From positions 186,001 to 250,000 of the forward strand of contig JADJYX010000043.1 in NCBI GenBank assembly GCA_016719535.1: a stretch of 64,000 nt of DNA. Reading direction: 5' to 3'. Under the pieces are notes generated by a model, which was not told the DNA's origin, searched no databases, and saw only the letters and a list, made by a program, of their open reading frames with translations. Source of the DNA: Rubrivivax sp. Its GTDB lineage: Bacteria; Pseudomonadota; Gammaproteobacteria; Burkholderiales; Burkholderiaceae_C. The stretch's first letter is position 1. Each line of letters opens with the position of its first letter. A program made the translations under genes and the position numbers. Below, piece after piece: positions 28,496 to 36,859 of this stretch.

Positions 28496-28584
28496 CGGGC
28501 GGATTGACCGGCGGCAGGAACGGGGGCGGGCACAATCGATGGTCGAGTGTAGACAGCCCCCCGATCATCCCAAGGTCTCCGATC

Positions 28585-29628
28585 GTGAGTTTTCAAGTCA
28601 CCCTTCAGCCCGCCGAGCGCGTGTTCGGCGTCGAATCCGACGAGCCCATCCTCACCGCTGCCATCCGCCAGGGCATCGGCCTGCCCTATGGCTGCAAGGA
28701 CGGCGCCTGCGGCTCGTGCAAGAGCCGCCTGCTGCAGGGCCGCGTGATTCACGGCGCGCACCAGCTCAAGGCCTTGTCGGTGGCCGAGGAGGAAGCCGGA
28801 CTCATCCTGACCTGCTGCGCCACGCCGCAGACCGACTGCGTGGTGGAGGCGCGCATGGTGCCCGGCGCCGGCGAGCACCCGGTGCTGAAGATGCCCACGC
28901 GCGTGCTGGCGATCGAACGCGCCGCGGCCGACGTCATCGTGCTGCGCATGCAGCTGCCGGCCAACCAGAACTTCCAGTACCGCGCCGGCCAGTACATCGA
29001 ATTCATCCTGCGCGACGGCGCGCGGCGCAGCTACAGCATGGCCAACGCCCCGACGCGTCTGGGCAGCCCGCCGGCGATCGAGCTGCACCTGCGCCACATG
29101 CCCGGCGGCCAGTTCACCGACCAGGTCTTCGGCACGCTGAAGGAGCGCGACATCCTGCGCGCCGAGGGCCCCTTCGGCAGCTTCTTCCTGCGCGAGGACA
29201 GCGCGAAGCCGATGATCCTGCTGGCCAGCGGCACCGGCTTCGCCCCCCTCCAGGCGCTGATCGAGCAGATGCAGGACAAGGCCATCACGCGCCCGGCGGT
29301 GCTGTACTGGGGCTGCCGCCGCAAGGCCGACCTCTACCGTCACGGCTGGTGCCTGCAACAGGCCGCGGCAATGCCCCAGCTGCGCTATGTGCCGGTGCTG
29401 TCCGAAGCCACGCCCGAAGACGCCTGGACGGGCCGCACCGGCTTCGTCCACCAGGCGGTGATGGCCGACTGGCCAGACCTCTCCGGCCACCAGGTCTACG
29501 CCTGCGGCGCGCCGGTGATGGTCGACGCGGCGCAGCGCGACTTCGTCGAGCGCTGCGGCCTGCCGGCCGACGAGTTCTTCGCCGACTCCTTCACTTCCGA
29601 AGCCGACAAGCACGGCCAGACCGCATGA
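28585..29628 (+). CDS. 2Fe-2S ferredoxin:NAD(P)H reductase (CDP-6-deoxy-delta-3,4-glucoseen reductase-like)
   Basis: A 347-residue flavo-iron-sulfur reductase. The N-terminal plant-type 2Fe-2S domain has ligands C37, C42, C45 and a fourth Cys at 77 or 78 (TCCATP). It is followed by an FAD domain with RRSYSMAN and an NAD(P) domain with LLASGTGFAPL. The order ferredoxin-FAD-NAD matches AscD/E3-type reductases and oxygenase reductases, which pass electrons from NADH to a partner enzyme; no such partner is encoded next to it. Start is GTG at 28585. The stop overlaps the ATG of the next gene (ATGA). Confidence 0.88.
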   Translation: MSFQVTLQPAERVFGVESDEPILTAAIRQGIGLPYGCKDGACGSCKSRLLQGRVIHGAHQLKALSVAEEEAGLILTCCATPQTDCVVEARMVPGAGEHPVLKMPTRVLAIERAAADVIVLRMQLPANQNFQYRAGQYIEFILRDGARRSYSMANAPTRLGSPPAIELHLRHMPGGQFTDQVFGTLKERDILRAEGPFGSFFLREDSAKPMILLASGTGFAPLQALIEQMQDKAITRPAVLYWGCRRKADLYRHGWCLQQAAAMPQLRYVPVLSEATPEDAWTGRTGFVHQAVMADWPDLSGHQVYACGAPVMVDAAQRDFVERCGLPADEFFADSFTSEADKHGQTA

Positions 29629-30615
29629 CCACACGCCGTCAACTCATCGCCGCGGGCGTGGCTGCAGCCACCGCCTCCGCCGTCATGCCAGCCTTCGCCC
29701 AGGCCCGCACGCTGCGCCTGATCGTGCCCTACCCGCCCGGCGGCCCGCTCGACGTCGTCGCCCGTGCGCTGGCCGAACGCGTGAAGGACAGCCTGGGCAC
29801 CGTGATCGTCGACAACAGGCCCGGCGCTGGCGGCAACCTGGGGGCCGACCTCGTGGCCAAGGCTGCACCCGACGGCAGCGACCCTCGTCATGGGCGCGGT
29901 GGCCACGCACGCGATCAACCCGTGGCTCTACAGCCGGATGCCCTACGACCCGGTGCGCGACTTCACGCCGATCACGCGCGTGGCGCAGGTGCCCAATGTG
30001 GTCGTGCTCAATGCCGAGACCGCGGCGCGGCTGAAGATCGGCAGCCTGCCCGACCTGGTGGCCTACGCCAAGGCCAACCCGGGCCGGCTGAACTATGGCA
30101 GCGGCGGCAACGGCAGCGCCGGCCACCTGGCCGGCGAGATGTTCAAGGCGCAGGCGGGCCTCTTCATCGTGCACATTCCCTATGCCGGCGGGCCGGCGGC
30201 GCAGCTGGCGCTGCTGTCGGGCCAGGTGGACTTCAACATCGACAACCTGGCCACCGCGGCGGCCAATATCAGGGCCGGCAAGCTGAAGGCGCTGGCGGTG
30301 ACGACGGCCACACGCTCGTCGGCGATGCCCGAGCTGCCCACCGTGGCCGAAGCCGGCGCCGACCTGGGCCTGCGCCAGTTCGACATCCACACCTGGTTCG
30401 GCCTCTTCGGCCCCGCCCGCCTGGAGCCGGCGGTGACGCAGCGGCTGAACAAGGCCTTCGTCGACGCCCTGGCCACGCCCGAGCTCAAGGCCCGCATGGC
30501 CGCGCTGATGGCCGAGCCGGCACCGACGACACCCGGGCAGTTCGGTGACTTCGTGAAGGCCGAGCTCGCCAAATACCAGGCCGTGGTGAAGGCCACGGGC
30601 GCAAAAGCCGACTGA
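29625..30615 (+). pseudogene. Bug/TctC-family periplasmic binding protein, frameshifted
   Basis: The gene starts at ATG 29625, overlapping the reductase stop, with a twin-arginine signal peptide (MTTRRQLIAAGVAAATASAV). It follows the tripartite tricarboxylate transporter receptor pattern (RLIVPYPPGGPLDVVARAL, DNRPGAGGNLGADLVAKAAPDG). At about 29880 one extra G breaks the frame. The continuation (TLVMGAVATHAINPWLY onward to KATGAKAD) is intact in the next frame up to 30615. Removing that base restores a normal protein of about 329 residues. Such receptors bind organic acids, and many are orphans in Burkholderiales. It is either a recent mutation or a sequencing error. Confidence 0.85.
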
Positions 30616-30657
30616 CGGCACCCGGGGCCCGCCCACGGGCGGCCCGCGCCGCGGCGG
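30616..30657. terminator. GC-rich inverted repeat between convergent genes
   Basis: The 42-base gap between the convergent binding-protein and livF genes contains GGGGCCCGCCC facing GGGCGGCCC, able to fold into a strong hairpin with a small bulge. No T-run follows on either strand, so it may act as a transcript end point or a two-sided barrier rather than a classic terminator. Confidence 0.4.
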
Positions 30658-31371
30658 TCACTCGCCCAGGTAGGCGGCGCGCACCTTGGGGTCGTTGAGC
30701 AGGGCCTTGGCCTCGCCGGTCATCGTGACCTCGCCCGACTCCATCACATAGCCGCGGTCGGCCAGGCCGAGTGCGCGGCTGGCGTTCTGCTCGACCAGCA
30801 GGATGGTGGTGCCGCGGCCGTGGATGTCGGCCACCACCTCGAAGATCTTGTCGACCATGATCGGCGACAGGCCCATGCTGGGCTCGTCGAGCAGCAGCAC
30901 CTTGGGGCGCGCCATCAGGGCGCGGCCCATCGCCAGCATCTGCTGCTCGCCGCCGCTCATCGTGCCGGCCAGCTGGTTGCGGCGCTCCTTCAGGCGCGGG
31001 AAGACACCGAAGACCTTCTCGATGTCGTCGTCGATCTCGCGGTCGTTGCGCACGAAGGCGCCCATCTGCAGGTTTTCGGTGATCGTCATGCGCGTGAAGG
31101 TGCCGCGGCCTTCGGGCACCATCACCAGCCCCTGCTTGACCAGATCCCAGGGGCCCTGGCCCTTGATGCTGCGGCCCAGGAATTCGATGTCGCCGGCGGC
31201 CACCGGCTGGGTGCCGGTGATGGCCTTGAGCGTGGTGGTCTTGCCGGCGCCGTTGGCACCGATCAGGCTGACGAGCTCGCCCTGGCGCACCTCGAAGCCG
31301 ACGCCCTTGACGGCCTGGATGCCGCCATAGGCGACCTTCAGGCCCGTCACCTTCAACATGGTCGTGGTCAT
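30658..31371 (-). CDS. livF: Branched-chain amino acid ABC transporter ATPase LivF
   Basis: A 237-residue ABC ATPase with Walker A GANGAGKTT, the signature MSGGEQQMLAMGRAL, Walker B VLLLDEPSMGLSP and the switch His region LLVEQN. The sequence is of the LivF type (VMVPEGRGTF). It powers uptake of branched-chain amino acids or related compounds together with LivG, LivH and LivM. The ATG at 31371 shares a base with the livG stop (TGATG). A second ATG four codons later is also possible. Last gene of the livHMGF operon. Confidence 0.94.
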   Translation of the reverse strand: MTTTMLKVTGLKVAYGGIQAVKGVGFEVRQGELVSLIGANGAGKTTTLKAITGTQPVAAGDIEFLGRSIKGQGPWDLVKQGLVMVPEGRGTFTRMTITENLQMGAFVRNDREIDDDIEKVFGVFPRLKERRNQLAGTMSGGEQQMLAMGRALMARPKVLLLDEPSMGLSPIMVDKIFEVVADIHGRGTTILLVEQNASRALGLADRGYVMESGEVTMTGEAKALLNDPKVRAAYLGE

Positions 31372-32141
31372 CAATGCGCTCCGCTGCCGAGGTAGGCCTC
31401 GATCACCTTCTCGTTCTTCTGCACCTCGGCCGGCGTGCCCTCGGCGATCTGCTTGCCGTAGTCGAGCACGGTGACGCGGTCGCACAGCCCCATCACCAGC
31501 TTGACGTCGTGCTCGATCAGCAGGATGGTGCGGTTGTCGTGGCGGATGCGGTCGATGAGCTCGCGCAGCACCACCTTCTCGGTGGCATTCATGCCGGCGG
31601 CGGGCTCGTCCAGCGCGATCAGCTTGGGGTCGGTGGCCAGGGCACGCGCGATCTCCAGCCGCCGCTGGTCGCCGTAACTCAGCGTGCGCGCCTTGTAGTC
31701 GGCATATTTGCCGATGCCCACGTAGTCCAGCAATTCCTGCGCGCGCTGCGCGATGGCCGCTTCCTCGGCCTTGAAGCCGGCGGTGCGCAAGACGGCGCCG
31801 ATCAGGCCCGAAGCGGTGCGCACGTGGCGTCCGACCATCACGTTCTCGAGCGCGGTCATCTCGGGAAACAGGCGGATATTCTGGAAGGTGCGCGCAATGC
31901 CGGCCTTGGCCACCTCGTGCACCGCACTGGGCTTGTAGTGCTTGCCGCCGAGCTCGAAGGTCCCCGAATCGGGGGTATAGAGGCCGGTGATGACGTTGAA
32001 GAAGGTGGTCTTGCCGGCGCCGTTGGGGCCGATCAGGCCGTAGACCTGGCCCTGATCGATCCTGATGCCGACGTCGGACAGCGCCTGCAGGCCGCCGAAG
32101 CGCTTGCTGACGCCTTGCACGTGGAGGACGGTGGTGCTCAT
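31371..32141 (-). CDS. livG: Branched-chain amino acid ABC transporter ATPase LivG
   Basis: A 256-residue ABC ATPase with Walker A GPNGAGKTTFFN, the LivG-type ARTFQNIRLF segment, the signature TLSYGDQRRLEIARAL (SYGDQ instead of SGGQ, common in this family), Walker B LIALDEPAAGMN and LLIEHDVKLVMG. It forms the nucleotide-binding pair with LivF. It lies 14 bases downstream of livM and overlaps livF by one base. Confidence 0.94.
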   Translation of the reverse strand: MSTTVLHVQGVSKRFGGLQALSDVGIRIDQGQVYGLIGPNGAGKTTFFNVITGLYTPDSGTFELGGKHYKPSAVHEVAKAGIARTFQNIRLFPEMTALENVMVGRHVRTASGLIGAVLRTAGFKAEEAAIAQRAQELLDYVGIGKYADYKARTLSYGDQRRLEIARALATDPKLIALDEPAAGMNATEKVVLRELIDRIRHDNRTILLIEHDVKLVMGLCDRVTVLDYGKQIAEGTPAEVQKNEKVIEAYLGSGAH

Positions 32142-32155
32142 GCGCGGGCCTCGGG

Positions 32156-33235
32156 TCAGTTGACCGGCGCGGGCGCGGCCTTGCCGTGCTCGGGCGAGGG
32201 CCACAGGCCACGCGGGCGCAGCAGCATGATCGAGATCATCGCCAGCGCGATCAGCAGCTGGCGCAGGATCGACGCGTCGATGCGGCCACCGGTCATATTC
32301 TGGATGTCGCCGGCGACATAGCGCAGCACCTCGGGCAGCGCGGCGAGCATCAGCGCGCCCAGGATCACGCCGGGAATGTGGCCGAGGCCGCCGAGCACGA
32401 TCATCGCCACGATCATGATGCTCTCCATCAGGCTGAACGACTCGGGCGAGACGAAGCCCTGGAAGGACGCGAACATCGCGCCCGATACACCGCCGAAGGT
32501 GGCGCCCATGCCGAAGGCCAGCAGCTTCATGTTGCGGGTGTTGATGCCCATCGCCTTGGCGGCGATCTCGTCCTCGCGGATGGCCATCCAGGCGCGGCCG
32601 ATGCGGCTGGTCTCCAGCCGGTGGCAGATGACCACGCTCAGCACCACCAGCGCCAGGAACAGGTAGTAGTACAGCACCACCGACGAGATGCGGTAGCCGC
32701 CGATCTCCACCGCCTTGCCGAAGCTGAAGCCGAAGATGTTCATCGCATCGATGCGGTCCAGCCCGCGCGGCCCGTTGGTGATGTTCACCGGGTGCTCGAG
32801 GTTGTTCATGAACACGCGGATGATCTCGCCGAAGCCCAGCGTCACGATGGCCAGGTAGTCGCCGCGCAGCTTGAGCACCGGCGTGCCCAGCAGCACGCCG
32901 GCGATGCCCGCCAGCAGCGCCGCCAGCGGCACCACGACCCAGATCGGCGTATGCAGCCCGTTGGGAAACATCTGCGCGAACCACTCGAAATTCTCGGCCA
33001 GGTGCGGGCTGGCGAGCAGCGCGTACATGTAGGCGCCGACGGCATAGAAGGCGACGAAGCCCAGGTCGAGCAGGCCGGCATAGCCGACGACGATATTCAG
33101 GCCCAGCGCCAGCAGCACATACAGCAGCGCGATCGCCAGGATGCGCACCCAGCCCTGGCCGAACTGCTGCGCCACCAGCGGCAGCGCGATCAGCGCCAGC
33201 GCGCAGAGCAGGAAGACGACGATTCGGTTCTTCAT
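32156..33235 (-). CDS. livM: Branched-chain amino acid ABC transporter permease LivM
   Basis: A 359-residue inner-membrane permease with about 9-10 helices. LivM-type segments include GLNIVVGYAGLLDLGFVAFYAVGAY, LRGDYLAIVTLGFGEIIR and the cytoplasmic coupling loop SRIGRAWMAIREDEIAAKAMGIN. It forms the membrane channel with LivH. The gene starts 12 bases after the livH stop. Length and composition are normal. Confidence 0.94.
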   Translation of the reverse strand: MKNRIVVFLLCALALIALPLVAQQFGQGWVRILAIALLYVLLALGLNIVVGYAGLLDLGFVAFYAVGAYMYALLASPHLAENFEWFAQMFPNGLHTPIWVVVPLAALLAGIAGVLLGTPVLKLRGDYLAIVTLGFGEIIRVFMNNLEHPVNITNGPRGLDRIDAMNIFGFSFGKAVEIGGYRISSVVLYYYLFLALVVLSVVICHRLETSRIGRAWMAIREDEIAAKAMGINTRNMKLLAFGMGATFGGVSGAMFASFQGFVSPESFSLMESIMIVAMIVLGGLGHIPGVILGALMLAALPEVLRYVAGDIQNMTGGRIDASILRQLLIALAMISIMLLRPRGLWPSPEHGKAAPAPVN

Positions 33236-33247
33236 GGTCGCCTCCCG

Positions 33248-34171
33248 TCACGCGCGGTCGGCGACACGTTCGCCGAGCAGGCCCTGCGGCCGCAGCGTCA
33301 GCACCAGGATCAGCGCGACGAAGGCGAAGATGTCGGCATAGTGGCTGCCCAGCACGCCGCCGGTCAGGTCACCCAGGTAGCCGGCGCCGATGGCCTCGAT
33401 CAGGCCGAGCAGGATGCCGCCGACCACCGCGCCGCCCAGGTTGCCGATGCCGCCCAGCACCGCCGCCGTGAAGGCCTTGAGGCCGGGCAGGAAGCCCATG
33501 CTGTGCTGCACGGTGCCGTAGTTGGCGGCCCACATCACGCCGGCCACCGCGGCCAGCGCGGCGCCGATGATGAAGGTGGCCGAGATCACCATGTCGGGCT
33601 TGACGCCCATCAGCGAGGCCACGCGCGGGTTCTCGGCGGTGGCGCGCATCGCGCGGCCGAGCTTGGTGCGGTTGACCAGCCACATCAGCGCCGCCAGCAG
33701 CGCCGCCGTCAGGCCGAGGATCATGCATTGCGTGACCGTGATCACCGGCCCGCCGAGGTCGATCGGGTCGGGCGGCAGCAGTGCCGGATAGGGCTTGGGG
33801 TTGGGCTTCCAGATGATCATGGCCAGCGTCTGCAGCAGCAGGCTCATGCCCATCGCGGTGATCAGCGGCGCCAGCCGCGGGGCGTTGCGCAGCGGCCGGT
33901 AGGCGAGCTTCTCGATCACGAAATTGAGCGCGGCGCAGACCACGATCGCCACCAGCATGCCGATCACCAGCAGCATCCAGCCCGGCAGACCGGACCCGGC
34001 CATGGCGGTCACCACGGTCCAGCTGACCAGGGCCCCGACCATCAGCACCTCGCCATGGGCGAAGTTGATCAGGTTGATGATGCCGTAGACCATCGTATAG
34101 CCCAGTGCCACCAGCGCATACATGCTGCCGAGCACCAGACCATTGATGATCTGCTGGATGAATGTCTCCAT
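33248..34171 (-). CDS. livH: Branched-chain amino acid ABC transporter permease LivH
   Basis: A 307-residue permease of the LivH type, with the GLVLGSMYALVALGYTMVYG start, NFAHGEVLMVGA and the coupling loop TKLGRAMRATAENPRVASLMG. It begins the livHMGF operon at ATG 34171, with a GGAGGCGATCCT-type ribosome site just upstream. No periplasmic binding-protein gene (LivK/J) is in the operon or nearby, so this transporter must use one encoded elsewhere, or the operon is split. Confidence 0.94.
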   Translation of the reverse strand: METFIQQIINGLVLGSMYALVALGYTMVYGIINLINFAHGEVLMVGALVSWTVVTAMAGSGLPGWMLLVIGMLVAIVVCAALNFVIEKLAYRPLRNAPRLAPLITAMGMSLLLQTLAMIIWKPNPKPYPALLPPDPIDLGGPVITVTQCMILGLTAALLAALMWLVNRTKLGRAMRATAENPRVASLMGVKPDMVISATFIIGAALAAVAGVMWAANYGTVQHSMGFLPGLKAFTAAVLGGIGNLGGAVVGGILLGLIEAIGAGYLGDLTGGVLGSHYADIFAFVALILVLTLRPQGLLGERVADRA

Positions 34172-34199
34172 CAGGATCGCCTCCGTTGACCGAGCCTCG

Positions 34200-34275
34200 T
34201 GGAGGCTGGCTTTACCTAGCAAGAACCCGGCCTGTGCGGCCGGGCCGCAGACGGCCCGGACCGCCTCGGCCGGGT
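34200..34275. other. Structured leader region of the liv operon
   Basis: Within the 196-base gap between rarA and livH, GC-rich inverted repeats (GGCCGGGCCGC/GGCCCGG and CCTCGTGGAGG elements) can fold into several hairpins in the untranslated leader expected from the -10 box at 34289. No clear T-run, riboswitch consensus or leader peptide rich in Leu, Ile or Val was found. Confidence 0.4.
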
Positions 34276-34288
34276 CCTTGGGGGGCGC

Positions 34289-34294
34289 ATTGTA
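34289..34294 (-). promoter_or_regulatory. Possible -10 box (TACAAT) of the liv operon
   Basis: On the minus strand CACCTACAATG lies about 118 bases upstream of livH. The TACAAT hexamer is close to consensus; the best -35 candidate (TTTCAT) has a short 15-base spacer. A similar CACCTACAAT block precedes the desaturase gene. Confidence 0.4.
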
Positions 34295-34367
34295 GGTGGG
34301 GGGTTCTGGATGAAAGGCCCGGACTTTCCCGTTCGTGCACCGGATCTTGTGCGGTGTGGCGACCCCT

Positions 34368-35726
34368 TCAGCGTGCTTTCTTCGCTGCGTCGTTGAGCGC
34401 CCGCAGCTCGGCCAGTCGTTCGCCGATGCGCAACTCGAGCCCGCGCGGCTGCGGCTGGTAGAAGCGGCGCTCGGGCACGCCGTCGGGCAGGTAGTTTTCG
34501 CCGGCGGCAAAGGCGCCCGGCTCGTCGTGCGCATAGCGGTAGCCCTCGCCGTGGCCGAGCTGCTTCATCAGCCTCGTCGGTGCATTGCGCAGCCGCTCGG
34601 GCACGGCTCGCGTGCCGTCCTGCTTGACGGCCGCGCGCACCTCGCCCCAGGCCTTGTAGACGGCATTGGACTTCGGCGCCACCGCCAGGTAGGCCACGGC
34701 CTCGGCGATGGCGAGCTCGCCCTCGGGTGAGCCCAGCCGCTCGTAGACCTCGGTCGCATCCAGCGCCAGCCGCAGTGCGCGCGGGTCGGCCAGGCCGATG
34801 TCCTCGCTGGCCATGCGCAGCACGCGGCGCGCGAGATACCGCGGATCGGCGCCGCCATCGAGCATGCGCGCCAGCCAGTACAGCGCGGCGTCGGGGTCGG
34901 ACCCGCGCACCGACTTGTGCAGCGCCGAGATGCTGTCGTAGAACTGGTCGCCGCCCTTGTCGTAGCGGCGCAGCAGTTCGCCCAGCGTGCGTTCGAGCGT
35001 GGCCTCGTCGAGCTCGGTCGCCGCGCCGGCCAGTTCGACCAGGCTCTCGTAGGCGTTGAGCAGGCGGCGGCCATCGCCATCGGCATGCGCCACCAGGCGC
35101 GCCCGTGCGGCCGCGGTCAGCGGCGGCGCCTGCAGCGTGGCCTGCGCACGGTCCAGCAGCAGGCCGAGGTCGTCGTCGCCCAGCGACTTCAGCACATGCA
35201 CCGTGGCGCGCGACAGCAGCGCGGAGTTGACCTCGAACGACGGGTTCTCGGTGGTGGCGCCGATGAAGGTGAACAGGCCCGATTCGACATGGGGCAGGAA
35301 GGCGTCCTGCTGCCCCTTGTTGAAACGGTGCACCTCGTCGACGAAGACCAGCGTGCGGCGGCCGCGCCGCGCCTCGCGCTGCGCGGCATCGACCGCCTCG
35401 CGGATGTCCTTCACGCCGGCCAGCACCGCCGACAGCACGATGAACTGGGCATCGACCGCATGCGCCAGCAGCCGCGCCAGCGTCGTCTTGCCGACGCCGG
35501 GCGGGCCCCACAGGATCATCGAGTGCACACGCCCGGTCTCCAGCGCCGCGCGCAGCGGCCGCCCGGCGCCGAGCAGGTGCTGCTGGCCGATCACCTCGGC
35601 CAGGTTTTGCGGACGCAAGCGCTCGGCCAGTGGCGGCTGTGGCGGCTGCGGCGATGCCGGGCTTCCGGGGTCGGCCGGAAAGCCGACCCCGGCGGGCTCG
35701 AACAAGGATTCCTGCTCAGTCGGCAT
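34368..35726 (-). CDS. rarA: Replication-associated recombination protein A
   Basis: A 452-residue AAA+ ATPase (RarA/MgsA, eukaryotic WRNIP1 relative) acting at stalled replication forks and clamp-loader-like in structure. Walker A is GPPGVGKTT, Walker B VFVDEVHRFNKGQQDAFLPHVE, sensor 1 GATTENPSF. The C-terminal tetramerisation part contains KSVRGSDPDAALYWLARML and EDIGLADPRAL. The ATG at 35726 (MPTEQESLF) begins the protein; residues 1-30 are a Pro-rich low-complexity lead with no equivalent in E. coli. Located downstream of ftsK-lolA, as in many beta- and gammaproteobacteria, though here a small opposite-strand gene intervenes. Confidence 0.95.
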   Translation of the reverse strand: MPTEQESLFEPAGVGFPADPGSPASPQPPQPPLAERLRPQNLAEVIGQQHLLGAGRPLRAALETGRVHSMILWGPPGVGKTTLARLLAHAVDAQFIVLSAVLAGVKDIREAVDAAQREARRGRRTLVFVDEVHRFNKGQQDAFLPHVESGLFTFIGATTENPSFEVNSALLSRATVHVLKSLGDDDLGLLLDRAQATLQAPPLTAAARARLVAHADGDGRRLLNAYESLVELAGAATELDEATLERTLGELLRRYDKGGDQFYDSISALHKSVRGSDPDAALYWLARMLDGGADPRYLARRVLRMASEDIGLADPRALRLALDATEVYERLGSPEGELAIAEAVAYLAVAPKSNAVYKAWGEVRAAVKQDGTRAVPERLRNAPTRLMKQLGHGEGYRYAHDEPGAFAAGENYLPDGVPERRFYQPQPRGLELRIGERLAELRALNDAAKKAR

Positions 35727-35884
35727 GTCGCATTGTCGCCGCGCACGATGGGGCCGAAATGCGGCGTCGGCACCCCGTTGTTCGAGCCCATGCCTGCGCT
35801 GGCGACCGCCAGACTGGCGGTGCCGCCCAGGGCGCCGACGACCCCGCGGCAGCCACGGGGCGGCCGACCAGCCCCATACCCACG

Positions 35885-36223
35885 ATGCACCCCGCCACCT
35901 TCCTGCTGCTGCTGACGACGATGGCCGCGCCAGCGGCGACCGCCGCCGGTGCGGCCGGGCTGATCGGCAGCGACGCCGCCTTGCCGGTATCGGCGGACCC
36001 TCTGCAGGGCCGCGCCGGCGGTCCCGGCAGCAGTGCCTGGTCGCTCGTCGTCGATCGTGCCGGTGAGTCCGCCGCCGAAACCGCGCAGCGCCTGCGGCAC
36101 TGGTCGGAATCCGGCGCGGCGCGCGCACTGGCCGAGCGCGTGACCCTGAGCATCAGCCGCACGCCCTCCACCGAAGGGCGTCGCGATCGCCAGGTGACGG
36201 TGGGCCTGAGGCTGCAGTTCTGA
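35885..36223 (+). CDS. Small exported protein of unknown function
   Basis: A 112-residue reading frame on the plus strand between the minus-strand rarA and lolA genes. It begins MHPATFLLLLTTMAAPAATA, a good signal peptide, and ends in VGLRLQF; the terminal Phe and alternating pattern recall the last strand of an outer-membrane barrel. The central part (residues 40-90) is charged with no recognised motif. I do not recognise a family. Codon use resembles real genes here (strong GC in third positions), and there is no competing frame in this gap, so I favour a real gene. Confidence 0.6.
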   Translation: MHPATFLLLLTTMAAPAATAAGAAGLIGSDAALPVSADPLQGRAGGPGSSAWSLVVDRAGESAAETAQRLRHWSESGAARALAERVTLSISRTPSTEGRRDRQVTVGLRLQF

Positions 36224-36247
36224 AGGCCGCGGCAACGGCCGCGGCGC

Positions 36248-36859
36248 TCACTGCTCGATGACGTCGGCGCCGGCCGGCGGCACGAAGCGGAATTGCTCGG
36301 CCGTGAGCGCCACGTTGGCGCTGAAGGCGCCAAACTGCAGCAGCGAGCGCTGGCCGAAGCTGTCGACGATCTCCACCGCGGCCAGGTCCTTGCCCTTGAA
36401 GCCCACGCGCAGGCTCTTGAACGAACCTTCCGCGAGCCTGGGCGTGGCCAGGGCCCAGTCGAGCCCGCCCTGCGACGGCTGCGGGCTGAGCACGAAGTCC
36501 TGCTCGAGGTTGCCGCCGGCCAGCAGCGCCGCCGGCGTGCTGCCCAGCGCCTGCGCGAGCCTGCGCGAACTGGCCTGGTTGAGGTCGGCGTCGTAGATCC
36601 AGACCTTCTGGCCGTCGGCGACGATGGTCTGCTCGAAGGGCTTGGTATAGACGAAACGGAAGCGGTTCGGGCGCAGGAATTCGAAGTGGCCGCGGCTGAC
36701 CTTGTGCCGGCCGCTGTCGACGGCCGTCACCGTCTGCGTGAAGTCGGCGCGGCCGCTCTTCACCTCGCGCACGAACTCGCGCAAGGTGTCGACGGCATCG
36801 GCATGCGCGATCGACGTCGCCGCCAGCATCGCCACGCACACCATCCAGGAGCGCATCAT
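36248..36859 (-). CDS. lolA: Outer-membrane lipoprotein carrier protein LolA
   Basis: A 203-residue periplasmic chaperone that takes lipoproteins from the LolCDE complex to LolB at the outer membrane. A signal peptide (cleavage near SIAHA) is followed by the half-barrel fold. Conserved stretches are DFTQTV, GHFEFLRPNRFRFVYTKPFEQTIVADG, KVWIYDADLNQ and LGSTPAALL. Its ATG overlaps the ftsK stop by 4 bases (ATGA), the usual ftsK-lolA arrangement. Confidence 0.95.
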   Translation of the reverse strand: MMRSWMVCVAMLAATSIAHADAVDTLREFVREVKSGRADFTQTVTAVDSGRHKVSRGHFEFLRPNRFRFVYTKPFEQTIVADGQKVWIYDADLNQASSRRLAQALGSTPAALLAGGNLEQDFVLSPQPSQGGLDWALATPRLAEGSFKSLRVGFKGKDLAAVEIVDSFGQRSLLQFGAFSANVALTAEQFRFVPPAGADVIEQ

